NCBI RefSeq assembly: GCF_002998435.1
Contig: NZ_CP027231.1
Coordinates: 785,001-849,000 of the forward strand
DNA length: 64,000 nt
Origin: Bacteroides zoogleoformans
Lineage (GTDB): Bacteria > Bacteroidota > Bacteroidia > Bacteroidales > Bacteroidaceae
Direction of reading: 5' to 3'
Positions 45,310 through 54,119 of this stretch are shown piece after piece. The notes under the pieces are model-generated. The model did not search any database. It was not told the origin of the DNA and worked only from the letters and a program-made list of their open reading frames with translations. Within the stretch, counting starts at the first letter, position 1, and each line of letters begins with the position of its first letter. The translations under genes were made by a program, and so were the position numbers.

Positions 45310-48300
45310 AGTAGACAACGCCGGGGAACCGGTAGTCGGTGCCAATGTTGTAGTGAAAGGGACAAGTAATGGAACAATTACAGATGTAAACGGCAATTTC
45401 ACTTTGTCTGTTCCACCTAAAAGCAGTTTGAACGTATCTTTTATAGGATATAAAACCAAAACTGTAACTATTGGAAATCAAAACCAACTGACCATTGTAT
45501 TGGAAGAAGACGCCAATATGCTGGGCGAAGTAGAAATTACCGCCGAATTCGGTATGAAACGTGTAGCACGTTCCGTAGGTTCGTCCGTACAGAATGTAAA
45601 AGCGGCGGATATCATCGAGTCCGGTCGAGACAATTTTATTTCAGCCCTACAAGGACGTGTATCAGGAATGAATGTATCCTCCAGTGGAGGCGCTCCGGGA
45701 TCTTCCACAACAGTAATATTGCGCAGCATAACTTCTATCTCCGGTAATAACCAGCCGCTATATGTAGTGGATGGAATTCCTATGAACAACTCTACTTTCG
45801 ACCCGAGCTCGTTTGCCGATGCCGGAGCAAATTTTTCGAGCCGTAATCTGGATTTTGCATCAAGAGGTAATGACTTCAATCCCGAAGACATTGAAGCTAT
45901 GACCATACTGAAAGGCGCAGCGGCAGCGGCTCTTTATGGTTCGGACGCATCCAATGGAGCTATTATTATCACCACTAAAAAGGGCAACGCGGGAAAAGGA
46001 CGTGTAACCTACAGTAATAGTTTCCGCTGGGACAAAGCCTATGGATACCCTGAAATGCAAACCAAATATGCACAAGGTGCTTACGGAACGACCAACTATT
46101 ACTACACAAGCCGCTACGGCGGACTTTATCCGGAAGGAACAAAATTATATGACAATATTGATGCGGTGATGCAAACCGGATTCACCGGCAGACACAACAT
46201 TGCAGTCGAAGCCGGAAGCGAAAAAACGACTCTTCGCGCCGCAGCCTCCTTCCTTGAGCAAACCGGTGTTGTCAAGACCACAGACTATGGCCGTACAAAC
46301 CTGACACTCTCCGGAAAAGCCGATATCACCAAATGGATGAAGTTCGAGGCGTCCATGCAATACACCTCGACCACCAATTCAAAGACACTGCGCGGCACAG
46401 CGGGCCCGTTATATCTTGCCATGCGCTGGCCGATGGTGGATAATATGGCAAATTATCTCAACAAAGACGGATCACACATGCGCATGCCCGACTATTACAC
46501 GGATACAGACCTGCTGAACCCACTGTTCGGGTTATATAAAAACAAATATTATGATGAGTCGGATCGTTTTCTATCCAATGCAGCAATTACCATCAGGCCG
46601 ATAAAGGAAATTTTCCTCCGTGCCCAAGTAGGATGGGATGTCGGCACACAGGCTTTCGAAACCTCAAATCATCCTTACTACTCGAACAACAACGCCGGTT
46701 CAGGATATTATAACTTGGCAAAGTCCAACTTCTCCGACCCCACTCTGAATATCCTGGCCGGATATAACAATGAGTTCTTCAACAAGAAGTTGACATTTAA
46801 TGCGCAAGTAGGTTATCACCAGATAGAAAATGGTGTGACACGTCTATCTACTTACGGAACGAAGTTCGCCGTCCCGGATTTCCAATCAATCAACAATTGC
46901 GACCCCACCACCATTGCCAGTAAGAAACGTACCACCAAACGACGCGTGCAAGCTATTTCGGCACAAGCCGAGTTTGGCTACAACAACATGGCGTTTCTCA
47001 CTCTGCGTGCCCGTAACGACTGGTCGTCTACATTGCCGAAAGAAAACAATTCTTATTTTTATCCGGCAGCCGAATTTGCATTCGTTGCTACAGAACTTCC
47101 TTTCTTAAAGAAAAACAAGTATATAAATTACCTGAAACTACGCGGTTCAGTGGCCCAAGTGGGAAAAGACGCCGGCCCGCTGGAGATTGATCCGGAACTG
47201 GAGCCTACCGGGCTTTGGGGAGGAGGTTACAGCTATGGTTACACCGGCCCGAACAAGAACTTAAGACCGGAAATGACCACTTCGTGGGAAGCCGGATTTG
47301 AAGGACGTTTCTTCAATGACCGTATTGTTGCAGACTTTACTTATTTCCGCACCCATTGTTCCGACCAGATTGTAAAAGGTTTCCGACTGAGTTATGCAAC
47401 CGGCTTCGTTCTAAATAACATGAACGTCGGTACATTCAACACCTGGGGTTGGGAAGCTCATATCGACGGAGATATCGTCAATCAAAACGGGTTACGCTGG
47501 AATGTGGGCATGAACTTATCACAAACCGACTCGAAAGTGGTATATCTGCCTGAAAATGTAAGCGAATACTATAACGCATACACATGGAATTCAGGCAACA
47601 TCCGTAACGGCATCATGGTAGGGAATCCTGTTACTACCCTGACAGGACGCGCATACAGCCGCAACGAAAAAGGAGATATTCTGATCAACCCAACTACAGG
47701 ACTTCCCCTCGTAGACGAGAAATGGTCTGTCATTGGTAATCGCGAGCCCAAGTTGCGCTATGGCCTTACAACCTCATTATCATGGAATGGTCTTCGTTTT
47801 TCCGCCATGTTTGCCGGCCGTTACAAAGCAACCGTCGTAAATGGAACCAAACGTACCATGATGACCACCGGCACAAGCTGGGAATCGGTGAAACTTCGCG
47901 AAAGCGGCCCGATCATCTTCAAAGGAGTATTGAAAGATGGAAAAGAAAACTCCGACAAACCGACTCCCAATAATATTGCGGTGGATTACAAGATATACGG
48001 TGCCTCTATTTATGGTGGAGGAGATGAAGACTGGCTTGAAAAAGATGTCAACTACCTGCGTCTGCAGGAGTTGAGACTGTCATATACAGTACCCAGCAAA
48101 TATCTGAAGAAAGTCTTCAGCGGACTAATCAGCAATGCCAACATTTACTTATGTGGTAATGATCTTTACACTTGGACCAACTATTCGGGCATCGACGCCG
48201 TAGGAAATACCGTATCTGCGGCTGCCGGCGGCACCGGCGGTGAGGGTTATGACGTATGGTCACTCCCCAACCCGCGCAGCATCTCATTCGGCATCAGCCT

Positions 48301-48313
48301 GACTTTCAATTAG
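45173..48313 (+). CDS. SusC-like TonB-dependent transporter, operon 2
   Basis: A 1,046-aa outer-membrane transporter. A signal peptide (about 1-26) nearly identical to that of the divergent SusC is followed by a carboxypeptidase-like regulatory domain (about 42-115, KKITGKVVDNAGEPVVGAN), then a diverged plug (EVEITAEFGMKRVARSVGSS; PLYVVDGIPMNN) and a barrel ending in LTFN. No STN domain. Beyond about residue 46 it differs substantially from the divergent copy, so the two transporters probably take up different ligands. It is followed at 27 nt by its SusD partner. Confidence 0.95.
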   Translation: MRRNYCLSLMMLALFGIVTPISATAATEGVESSYSTQQAKKITGKVVDNAGEPVVGANVVVKGTSNGTITDVNGNFTLSVPPKSSLNVSFIGYKTKTVTIGNQNQLTIVLEEDANMLGEVEITAEFGMKRVARSVGSSVQNVKAADIIESGRDNFISALQGRVSGMNVSSSGGAPGSSTTVILRSITSISGNNQPLYVVDGIPMNNSTFDPSSFADAGANFSSRNLDFASRGNDFNPEDIEAMTILKGAAAAALYGSDASNGAIIITTKKGNAGKGRVTYSNSFRWDKAYGYPEMQTKYAQGAYGTTNYYYTSRYGGLYPEGTKLYDNIDAVMQTGFTGRHNIAVEAGSEKTTLRAAASFLEQTGVVKTTDYGRTNLTLSGKADITKWMKFEASMQYTSTTNSKTLRGTAGPLYLAMRWPMVDNMANYLNKDGSHMRMPDYYTDTDLLNPLFGLYKNKYYDESDRFLSNAAITIRPIKEIFLRAQVGWDVGTQAFETSNHPYYSNNNAGSGYYNLAKSNFSDPTLNILAGYNNEFFNKKLTFNAQVGYHQIENGVTRLSTYGTKFAVPDFQSINNCDPTTIASKKRTTKRRVQAISAQAEFGYNNMAFLTLRARNDWSSTLPKENNSYFYPAAEFAFVATELPFLKKNKYINYLKLRGSVAQVGKDAGPLEIDPELEPTGLWGGGYSYGYTGPNKNLRPEMTTSWEAGFEGRFFNDRIVADFTYFRTHCSDQIVKGFRLSYATGFVLNNMNVGTFNTWGWEAHIDGDIVNQNGLRWNVGMNLSQTDSKVVYLPENVSEYYNAYTWNSGNIRNGIMVGNPVTTLTGRAYSRNEKGDILINPTTGLPLVDEKWSVIGNREPKLRYGLTTSLSWNGLRFSAMFAGRYKATVVNGTKRTMMTTGTSWESVKLRESGPIIFKGVLKDGKENSDKPTPNNIAVDYKIYGASIYGGGDEDWLEKDVNYLRLQELRLSYTVPSKYLKKVFSGLISNANIYLCGNDLYTWTNYSGIDAVGNTVSAAAGGTGGEGYDVWSLPNPRSISFGISLTFN

Positions 48314-48340
48314 AATCGGAATAACTAAAAAGCATGAATT

Positions 48341-50218
48341 ATGAAAAGATTATCAATCATAACAATCTTAGCGGCAATATTGTCATTTAATAGCAGTTGC
48401 GACGACTATCTGGATGTGAACAAAAACATCGATGCCCCCGACTATGTAGAAGGATACCTGTATCTGTCGGGAATCATTCAGAATTACCAAAGCCTCTATT
48501 ACGACATACGCGCCGTAGGTCCACTCACACAGATGATGGGTACCGGTGGTTACACCAGTTTTGCAAGTAATTATTACGTTCAGGGATCGGATGCAGGAGC
48601 TGAAGTTTGGAGAATGGTGTATTGGCTGCAAGGCATGAACTTGGAAAATCTTATCAACCAATCGATAGCCAATGAAGAATGGACAATGGCAGGTATCGGT
48701 CTGGCCATTAAGGCTTTCAGTTGGGATAGACTGACAAAATACCACGGCGAACTCCCTATGAAAGAAGCCTTTGTTCCGAACTTGCTATCGCATAAATATG
48801 ATAGTCAAGAAGATATTTATGCACAAGTAAAAGAATGGGCGTATAAATCCATTGAATATTTGGAAAAAGAAGATACCCATAATTATGGGAACAAAATCAC
48901 TGACAACGATTGGATATACAAAGGCGACAAAAGTAAATGGATAAAGTTTGCTTACTCCGTTATAGTACACAACCTGGCTTCACTCTCCAACAAAAAAGAT
49001 TTTGTCAGTAAATATGCGCCGGAACTAATAGAATGTTCAAAAAAAGCTTTTCAAAGTCCTGATGACGATGCAACCGTAGCCTTGGACGGGAAAGGAGAAA
49101 GCTCTGCGGAAAGTGTATATAATAACTTTTGGGGAACTTACAGAGGCAATCTCTCAAGGTCTTACTTCCAGCATGAATATGCTGTTCAGGTAATGACCGG
49201 AAGTATTCCTAAATACGATGAACAGACCGGAGAGAAGTATCGGGTAGAGAACAATGATTACTATCCATACGAGCTTGCCGATAAACAGATAATCTGCGAT
49301 ACACTGAAGGACGTGACCGGACACTATGACCCGCGTATGGCCGTAAAGTTAGGTACAGCCGACGACCCTACCTACAAGAACATTGACAACGCAGACAGTG
49401 TAAAAGCGTATCGGTATTACGGCGGTTCTTTTACCACAAACAGTGGAGCGATAGGAGCAGCATCCACTTTCTACGGACGTTATGGAAGTTCACAATACAA
49501 AGGAGACGTGCATGACGGGAAAGGCCGCTGGCTGTATCGCGACGATGCTCCATACATATTAATGACGTACGCCGAAATCAAATTCTGCGTGGCTGAAGCC
49601 AACTACAAGATGGGTAATAAAGATGCCGCATTGCAAGCTTTCAAAGAGGGGGTAAAAGGCGACTTGTACTTCTGCGAACGATATATATACCCCGGAACTC
49701 CCGGACAGGCAACAGGTGGTGATAAAATCACAAAAGAAGTATTCAAGAAGCTGGCTACGGAATATGCGAGCGGTCCTTATGTAGAAGGTATGACAACCAA
49801 TGAACTGACCTTATCGCACATCATGATGCAAAAATGGGTGGCACTCTATCCTTGGGGGGCACACGAAGCATGGGTGGATATGCGCAAGTACCATTACGAC
49901 ATAAAGTACACGGGTGAATATCCCCAATTGGGGAACGGATGGTCTGAAACCATGATAGACCAAAAATGGGATACGGATGAATCGAAAGTATATAAAGGAT
50001 TCTATCTGGCTCCGGCACAAGTACAGAATCGTAAAGGACAATATAACACCCGCAATCAAGGTTCACCTTGCTACAGAGTACGCCCGCGCTATAACTCGGA
50101 ATATATGTGGAATGCTCCTTCGCTCGATGCCCTACGCCCCATCAGTGGAAGAGCGGACAACTACCATTGTTCCATTCCTTGGTTTGCATATCCGGGCGAA
50201 ATGCCGACAAATCTATAA
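48341..50218 (+). CDS. SusD-like lipoprotein, operon 2
   Basis: A 625-aa surface lipoprotein with lipobox SFNSSC near residue 20 and the typical DDYLDVNKN start. Helical TPR-like parts (WTMAGIGLAIKAFSWDRLTK) and a C-terminal segment (LSHIMMQKWVALYPWGAHEAWVDMRKYHYD) identify the SusD family. It pairs with the SusC encoded upstream. The ligand is unknown. 37 nt separate it from a small lipoprotein gene. Confidence 0.94.
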   Translation: MKRLSIITILAAILSFNSSCDDYLDVNKNIDAPDYVEGYLYLSGIIQNYQSLYYDIRAVGPLTQMMGTGGYTSFASNYYVQGSDAGAEVWRMVYWLQGMNLENLINQSIANEEWTMAGIGLAIKAFSWDRLTKYHGELPMKEAFVPNLLSHKYDSQEDIYAQVKEWAYKSIEYLEKEDTHNYGNKITDNDWIYKGDKSKWIKFAYSVIVHNLASLSNKKDFVSKYAPELIECSKKAFQSPDDDATVALDGKGESSAESVYNNFWGTYRGNLSRSYFQHEYAVQVMTGSIPKYDEQTGEKYRVENNDYYPYELADKQIICDTLKDVTGHYDPRMAVKLGTADDPTYKNIDNADSVKAYRYYGGSFTTNSGAIGAASTFYGRYGSSQYKGDVHDGKGRWLYRDDAPYILMTYAEIKFCVAEANYKMGNKDAALQAFKEGVKGDLYFCERYIYPGTPGQATGGDKITKEVFKKLATEYASGPYVEGMTTNELTLSHIMMQKWVALYPWGAHEAWVDMRKYHYDIKYTGEYPQLGNGWSETMIDQKWDTDESKVYKGFYLAPAQVQNRKGQYNTRNQGSPCYRVRPRYNSEYMWNAPSLDALRPISGRADNYHCSIPWFAYPGEMPTNL

Positions 50219-50255
50219 ATACAAGTATTATTAACCATAAAATAAAAATATCAGT

Positions 50256-51110
50256 ATGAGAAGATTTAAATATATATTTCTATTTTCAGTCTTAACACTG
50301 GGAATGGCTTCATGTGAAAAGCATGAGATAGAATACATGAGCACGCCGGTAGAAAAAGGTATGGCTGAAATACAGTTGCATTATTTTGTTCCTGTCACTG
50401 CTGTAGCCGGCAACAATATCTATAAAATGGAAATCGGAGGACAAGAATACGTGAATAACGGTGCAGCGGTAATCAGCACCTACAATGCAACCCCTTCGGG
50501 AAACGTAGGTCGATTTTATGTCGTGAAAGCAGGAGATGTAAACATCAAGCTATATCAAAGCAATAAACAGCAGCTTGTGTATGATAAAAATATAACGCTC
50601 GGCGTGGGCAAACAAAATGTATTTGTATACGACTTCGACAAAGAACCGATTGTTTTTGACAATGGCTATCCTTACGAAACCAATACCACAATGGATACAG
50701 ACAGTACCTGTTGGGTAAAGTTCTATCACTTCATGTATGAGAAAGAAGGGGAATACTGTCCGTTGAAACTGCAATATCAATACCAATACACCATATCCAA
50801 AGATGTGAAGAGCGACTGGATAAATATTGGCGGACCGATTGGCTTCGGCGAAACGACCGGATGGCAACCCGTAAAAATAAAGAAGAACGTCTTCAATTCG
50901 GAGGGATATACCCGCATCGACTATAAGATTAAGGTACAAGATGCCAACGGCGAATATACGGAAGAGTTACAAGTGTGGAACTCGAAAAGTAAATACATAC
51001 CATATTCCGATTATTGGAACGGCTATATAGGAAGGCGTTACCACCATATCCTGAAAGGTATGCGCTCGGCAAAACCCATTGCCTCGGTAAGCCAATTCAT
51101 TGCCTTATAA
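50256..51110 (+). CDS. surface lipoprotein of unknown function, third gene of operon 2
   Basis: A 284-aa exported lipoprotein with lipobox GMASC near residue 20, followed by a beta-rich region (about 35-135, AEIQLHYFVPVTAVAGNNIYKMEIGG, written here in overview) resembling DUF4397-type domains and a second beta-rich half ending SVSQFIAL. In position it matches SusE/F-like accessory binding proteins, but I cannot assign a family with certainty. Expressed with SusCD-2, and its 3' end is followed by a bidirectional terminator. Confidence 0.75.
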   Translation: MRRFKYIFLFSVLTLGMASCEKHEIEYMSTPVEKGMAEIQLHYFVPVTAVAGNNIYKMEIGGQEYVNNGAAVISTYNATPSGNVGRFYVVKAGDVNIKLYQSNKQQLVYDKNITLGVGKQNVFVYDFDKEPIVFDNGYPYETNTTMDTDSTCWVKFYHFMYEKEGEYCPLKLQYQYQYTISKDVKSDWINIGGPIGFGETTGWQPVKIKKNVFNSEGYTRIDYKIKVQDANGEYTEELQVWNSKSKYIPYSDYWNGYIGRRYHHILKGMRSAKPIASVSQFIAL

Positions 51111-51143
51111 TATAATGAAGTTAAAAGGAGTTCATTCATAAAT

Positions 51144-51192
51144 GATGATTAAGAATGGCCGGTTCGTGAGAATCGGCCATTTCTTAATCATC
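51144..51192. terminator. bidirectional terminator between SusCD operon 2 and the transglutaminase-like gene
   Basis: A near-perfect hairpin (outer arms GATGATTAAGAA, inner TGGCCGGTTC with GAATCGGCCA, one bulged A and one G-U) is capped by a GTGA tetraloop. It lies between two convergent genes and can serve both strands. The loop and inner stem equal those of the terminator at 39425-39465. Confidence 0.85.
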
Positions 51193-51204
51193 AGAATTCC
51201 TCTC

Positions 51205-52404
51205 CTACTTCCCTATCGGTTGTATTTTTCTTCTCACCTCTTTTGAAATCTCAAGGAACATGTAGTTCAACTTGCCGGAATGGATTTCCTCTTTATTCTG
51301 CTCATACTTTTTGTTGGCATATTCCTTGGACTTATCGAATGTGATGCGCGACATCTGGTTCTGTGACTTACCTAACATCGTCGAGTCCAATTGCTCGTCA
51401 GGAAAGAAATCATCCAAATCGACATCTCCAATCATGGTTGTCTCAAGAAAGTTCATGCCGCTATGGTTTGAATCCGTGTAGTAACCTACAAACATGTGCC
51501 CGGGAATACGTACCAGAATCGGCTCGATGTTGATGGCTCGAAGCAAAGAGGCAAACAGTACACTGCCGTCCACGCAATTGATCTGTGAAGATTGGAGTGC
51601 ATCATCAAACGTACGGACACGCTGCGAGAAAACCACATTGCTGGAAAGGCTGGTATTGGACACCGAGCTATAACGGAAACTACGTTTCTGCAACACATTC
51701 CATAAGGCATAAACCTGTTTGTCCACCGCTTCGGGCTTACGGGCCTGATATCCCAGAAAACGATTGACGATACGAGTATTCAATGCTTCGCGCAACAGTT
51801 GGTCTATCATCGGATTTTCTTCGTTGACATAAGCGGCAAAAAAGATACCGGTGTCGTGAAATTTGGTACCGCCGGTGACGTAGCCCAACAAGCATTCGTT
51901 CAGGCTACGAACGGAAAAAGTACGCACACTCTGACCCATACTTTCACCGTTTACCTCTACCGTTACAACCACACTGATTGGTTCAGGTTGATTGTTATGC
52001 TTCAAAGCTTCATAGTTCCAGATAAGATCGGGATAAATGGTGTATTCAGTTCTCGACTTTTCAAGCACAAATTCAGATACGGAACGAGAGAAGAAAGGGG
52101 TTTCGCCCACTTCTATCCGGACACGGCTGTAAGCCTTTCCCGAACGCATACGAACAGCGATGCACGACTTAGGATTACCCACATATATGGAATCGGTAGG
52201 GATAATGACTTGTGCATCAGTGGTTGCCACCGAAAGAATGCTGGAAGGAAATATGTTACCTCCCAAATCATCGACAATCTTAAAACCGGAACGGAAAGAA
52301 GAGGCATTCACCCAAATACCTCCCGCCACAACCAATAGCGCCACAATCAACAGCAAGTAGTGCTTCTTACAATAATCTCTACTTATACGTACAAGACTTC
52401 TCAT
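51205..52404 (-). CDS. membrane-anchored transglutaminase-like protein
   Basis: A 399-aa protein with one N-terminal membrane helix (about 16-35, YLLLIVALLVVAGGIWV), a beta-rich exported region, and a transglutaminase-like papain-fold domain at about 215-345. The expected nucleophile is the Cys in QINCVDGSVLFASLLR, followed by RIPGHMFVGYY with the His. An acidic partner may be in the VDLDDFF region. Its substrate is unknown; such domains can act as peptidases. It runs convergent to SusCD operon 2, and its upstream -7 box is at 52424. Confidence 0.8.
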   Translation of the reverse strand: MRSLVRISRDYCKKHYLLLIVALLVVAGGIWVNASSFRSGFKIVDDLGGNIFPSSILSVATTDAQVIIPTDSIYVGNPKSCIAVRMRSGKAYSRVRIEVGETPFFSRSVSEFVLEKSRTEYTIYPDLIWNYEALKHNNQPEPISVVVTVEVNGESMGQSVRTFSVRSLNECLLGYVTGGTKFHDTGIFFAAYVNEENPMIDQLLREALNTRIVNRFLGYQARKPEAVDKQVYALWNVLQKRSFRYSSVSNTSLSSNVVFSQRVRTFDDALQSSQINCVDGSVLFASLLRAINIEPILVRIPGHMFVGYYTDSNHSGMNFLETTMIGDVDLDDFFPDEQLDSTMLGKSQNQMSRITFDKSKEYANKKYEQNKEEIHSGKLNYMFLEISKEVRRKIQPIGK

Positions 52405-52423
52405 TTCATCTTTTTTAGTGATA

Positions 52424-52431
52424 CAAAGATA
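52424..52431 (-). promoter_or_regulatory. -7 box of the transglutaminase-like gene
   Basis: On the minus strand TATCTTTG is 20 nt upstream of the ATG at 52404. It matches TAnnTTTG without a clear -33 box. Confidence 0.5.
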
Positions 52432-52536
52432 GCCGATTCATATGAAACGACCTTAAAAGATATACAATGAAATTTACGTATGAAATGATTAATTTCTTAG
52501 CTTAAAGAATGCGTTGTAATTTTAATGTAACGTCTG

Positions 52537-52567
52537 TTTGTTTTCAAAGAAAAAATCTTTATCTTTG
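52537..52567 (+). promoter_or_regulatory. promoter directly upstream of the cobalamin riboswitch
   Basis: TTTG (52537-52540), 19 nt, TATCTTTG (52560-52567): a full match to the Bacteroidetes consensus. Transcription would start at the first riboswitch helix. Confidence 0.85.
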
Positions 52568-52569
52568 CA

Positions 52570-52751
52570 GTGCATTGGTTTGCCATCCTTATCCAAGGAT
52601 GGTAATTAAAAGGGAATCAGGTGCAAATCCTGAACAGTCCCGCTGCTGTAAGTTTCATAAAATGCTACAGGCAATTACCTCTATGCCACTGGAAATCCCC
52701 TTTCCGGGAAGGCGCCTGAAGCTGAAACAAGTCAGAAGACCTGCCATGCAC
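52570..52751 (+). promoter_or_regulatory. cobalamin (B12) riboswitch, orphan
   Basis: The aptamer hallmarks are in order: AGGGAATCAGGTGCAAATCC, then ACAGTCCCGCTGCTGTAA, the B12-box-like ATGCCACTGG, CGGGAAGGCG and GTCAGAAGACCTGCC. The closing helix is GTGCAT (52570-52575) with ATGCAC (52746-52751). It normally controls B12 uptake or synthesis genes. Here no recognisable gene follows on the plus strand. Two hairpins follow: AAATAAACT/AGTTTATTT at about 52851-52873 and a terminator at 52878. Confidence 0.9.
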
Positions 52752-52877
52752 ACTTTTATCATTGCTTTCGAGGAAAAAGCGTTGAGTTTAATGAAGCGGA
52801 CAAGGCGTCCTCCTATCATTTCATTCACCAAACTTGATTCAAAGAAAGTAAATAAACTCTGCCAAGTTTATTTGATG

Positions 52878-52914
52878 ATGTCCGGTCGAAGTGATTTCGC
52901 CCGGACATTTATTT
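52878..52914 (+). terminator. terminator downstream of the riboswitch
   Basis: ATGTCCGG (52878-52885) pairs with CCGGACAT (52901-52908), with an inner CGAA/TTCG helix around GTGAT. TTTATTT follows. It could be the expression platform or an ordinary terminator of the roughly 340-nt riboswitch RNA. Confidence 0.7.
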
Positions 52915-53026
52915 GCGGTTCCAAAGAAGATTGTGCCATTAACCAGGACACATGTACGAAACTTTTTGATCTTTAGGGCTCAGCGGAATATGCCCTTGAA
53001 AGGCAAAAGAAAAATTTTACATATGA

Positions 53027-53064
53027 AAAGGAACGGCAACTGGTTAAATTACCGTTCCTTTTTT
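53027..53064 (+). terminator. second plus-strand terminator
   Basis: AAAGGAACGG (53027-53036) pairs with CCGTTCCTTT (53052-53061), followed by TTT. There is no gene for it to end, which suggests that it once followed a gene that is now missing, or acts on riboswitch read-through. Confidence 0.75.
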
Positions 53065-53255
53065 ATAGAAAGCCGCACCGATGATGTGATGAAACTCCGT
53101 ATGACATGATTTGAGTGCTCGTCCTCTTTGTAATCCACCGACTCAAAGGTTACCCCGAAGGGCGTGGCCCGCCATCAAGAAACGAAACTTGTCTCGGTAT
53201 TTCATAAAACTTGATGAGTTTCCCGATCCAATCAATGCGGCTATTTTTTTCATAA

Positions 53256-53286
53256 CAAAGGTAGAAAGTTTCTATCAAAGAAGCAA
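53256..53286 (-). promoter_or_regulatory. isolated promoter-like element with adjacent ATG
   Basis: Minus strand: TTG (53284-53286), 20 nt, TACCTTTG (53256-53263), then TT and ATG at 53253-53251. A 36-codon frame (MKKIAALIGSGNSSSF start) would follow as a leaderless message to about 53143. It could also be chance in an AT-rich spacer. Confidence 0.35.
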
Positions 53287-53346
53287 GCAAAAACAAAATT
53301 TTGTTTCGGGTTCCGGTCTCTTTCACCTTTTTCAAATCTGCCGCAC

Positions 53347-53382
53347 AAAAAAAGTGCTGACTACCGAACAAGTAATCAGCAC
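53347..53382 (-). terminator. terminator of the thrS-infC-rpmI-rplT operon
   Basis: On the minus strand GTGCTGA (53376-53382) pairs with TCAGCAC (53354-53360), followed by seven T. It lies 24 nt after the rplT stop. Confidence 0.85.
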
Positions 53383-53405
53383 CTTGAACTTATCACATAA
53401 TCGAC

Positions 53406-53756
53406 TTATGCAACTTTTGCTTTGGCTACAATAGCCTTGAAAGCTTCCGGGTGGTTCATCGCCAAATCTGCCAACACCTTGCGGTTGATTTCGATTCCTG
53501 CTTTGTGTAAAGCCCCCATCAGCTTAGAATAAGACATGCCTTCCAAACGAGCGGCAGCATTAATACGCTGAATCCACAAAGCGCGGAAGTTTCTTTTTTT
53601 GTTTTTACGGTCACGGAACGCATAGGTCAAACCTTTTTCCCAGGTATTCTTGGCTACGGTCCAAACATTCTTTCTTGCACCAAAGTAACCTCTGGTTAAT
53701 TTCAAAATTTTCTTTCTTCTTGCTCTGGAAGCAACATGATTTACTGATCTTGGCAT
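53406..53756 (-). CDS. rplT: 50S ribosomal protein L20
   Basis: A 116-aa basic protein. Characteristic segments are [30 protein letters not shown] and [20 protein letters not shown]. It binds 23S rRNA early in large-subunit assembly. Last gene of the operon after rpmI; L20 often represses its own operon, but I see no specific leader structure here that I can defend. Confidence 0.98.
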   Translation of the reverse strand: MPRSVNHVASRARRKKILKLTRGYFGARKNVWTVAKNTWEKGLTYAFRDRKNKKRNFRALWIQRINAAARLEGMSYSKLMGALHKAGIEINRKVLADLAMNHPEAFKAIVAKAKVA

Positions 53757-53856
53757 AGTTTTTACTTGTTTTTGAATGTCAGCGCCGTTACTTCACGCAA
53801 CAGTCTTAAAGCTAATACATTCGGTTAATAACTTCGATTTTTTAAGTACGCTCGGA

Positions 53857-54054
53857 TTACTTCATTGCTAAGAGTTCCTTCACTTGGGCCACATCAGCCG
53901 GATTGACAAGTGTAGAATGGCATAAGTTTCTTTTCTGCTTCTTAGTTTTCTTAGTCAAAATATGACTATGAAAAGCGTGCTGTCTCTTGATTTTACCTGT
54001 TCCGGTAAGAGTGAATCTCTTTTTAGCACCGGAGTTAGTCTTGATCTTTGGCAT
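53857..54054 (-). CDS. rpmI: 50S ribosomal protein L35
   Basis: A 65-aa basic protein starting [14 protein letters not shown], typical of L35 in sequence and length. It lies between infC and rplT in the conserved operon, 65 nt after infC and 100 nt before rplT. Confidence 0.98.
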   Translation of the reverse strand: MPKIKTNSGAKKRFTLTGTGKIKRQHAFHSHILTKKTKKQKRNLCHSTLVNPADVAQVKELLAMK

Positions 54055-54119
54055 CTTTTTTTACTTTTAAATTATTAATTATATGGCAACGCACTATACC
54101 TATGGCGTTACTCATTTCT

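Larger units (their letters stand above)
52405..53405. other. 1-kb region without a recognisable protein gene
   Basis: It holds the promoter of the transglutaminase-like gene, the orphan riboswitch with its own promoter, two plus-strand terminators, an isolated minus-strand promoter-like element (53256-53286) and the rplT terminator. The plus-strand frames across the riboswitch and beyond resemble no family and run through structured RNA, so I do not call them genes. This may be a remnant of a deleted B12-regulated gene or an RNA-only locus. Confidence 0.6.

Noticed and set aside
39606..51110. Full polysaccharide utilisation locus
   Set aside because: Two SusCD pairs are present, but no glycoside hydrolase, lyase, esterase or hybrid two-component regulator adjoins them, so I do not name a glycan substrate.
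52509..52976. Plus-strand frame of 155 codons across the riboswitch
   Set aside because: It runs through the cobalamin aptamer and the terminator hairpin, and resembles no protein family.
53111..53434. Plus-strand frame of 107 codons before rplT
   Set aside because: It crosses the rplT terminator and the end of rplT, with a TTG start and no recognisable motif.
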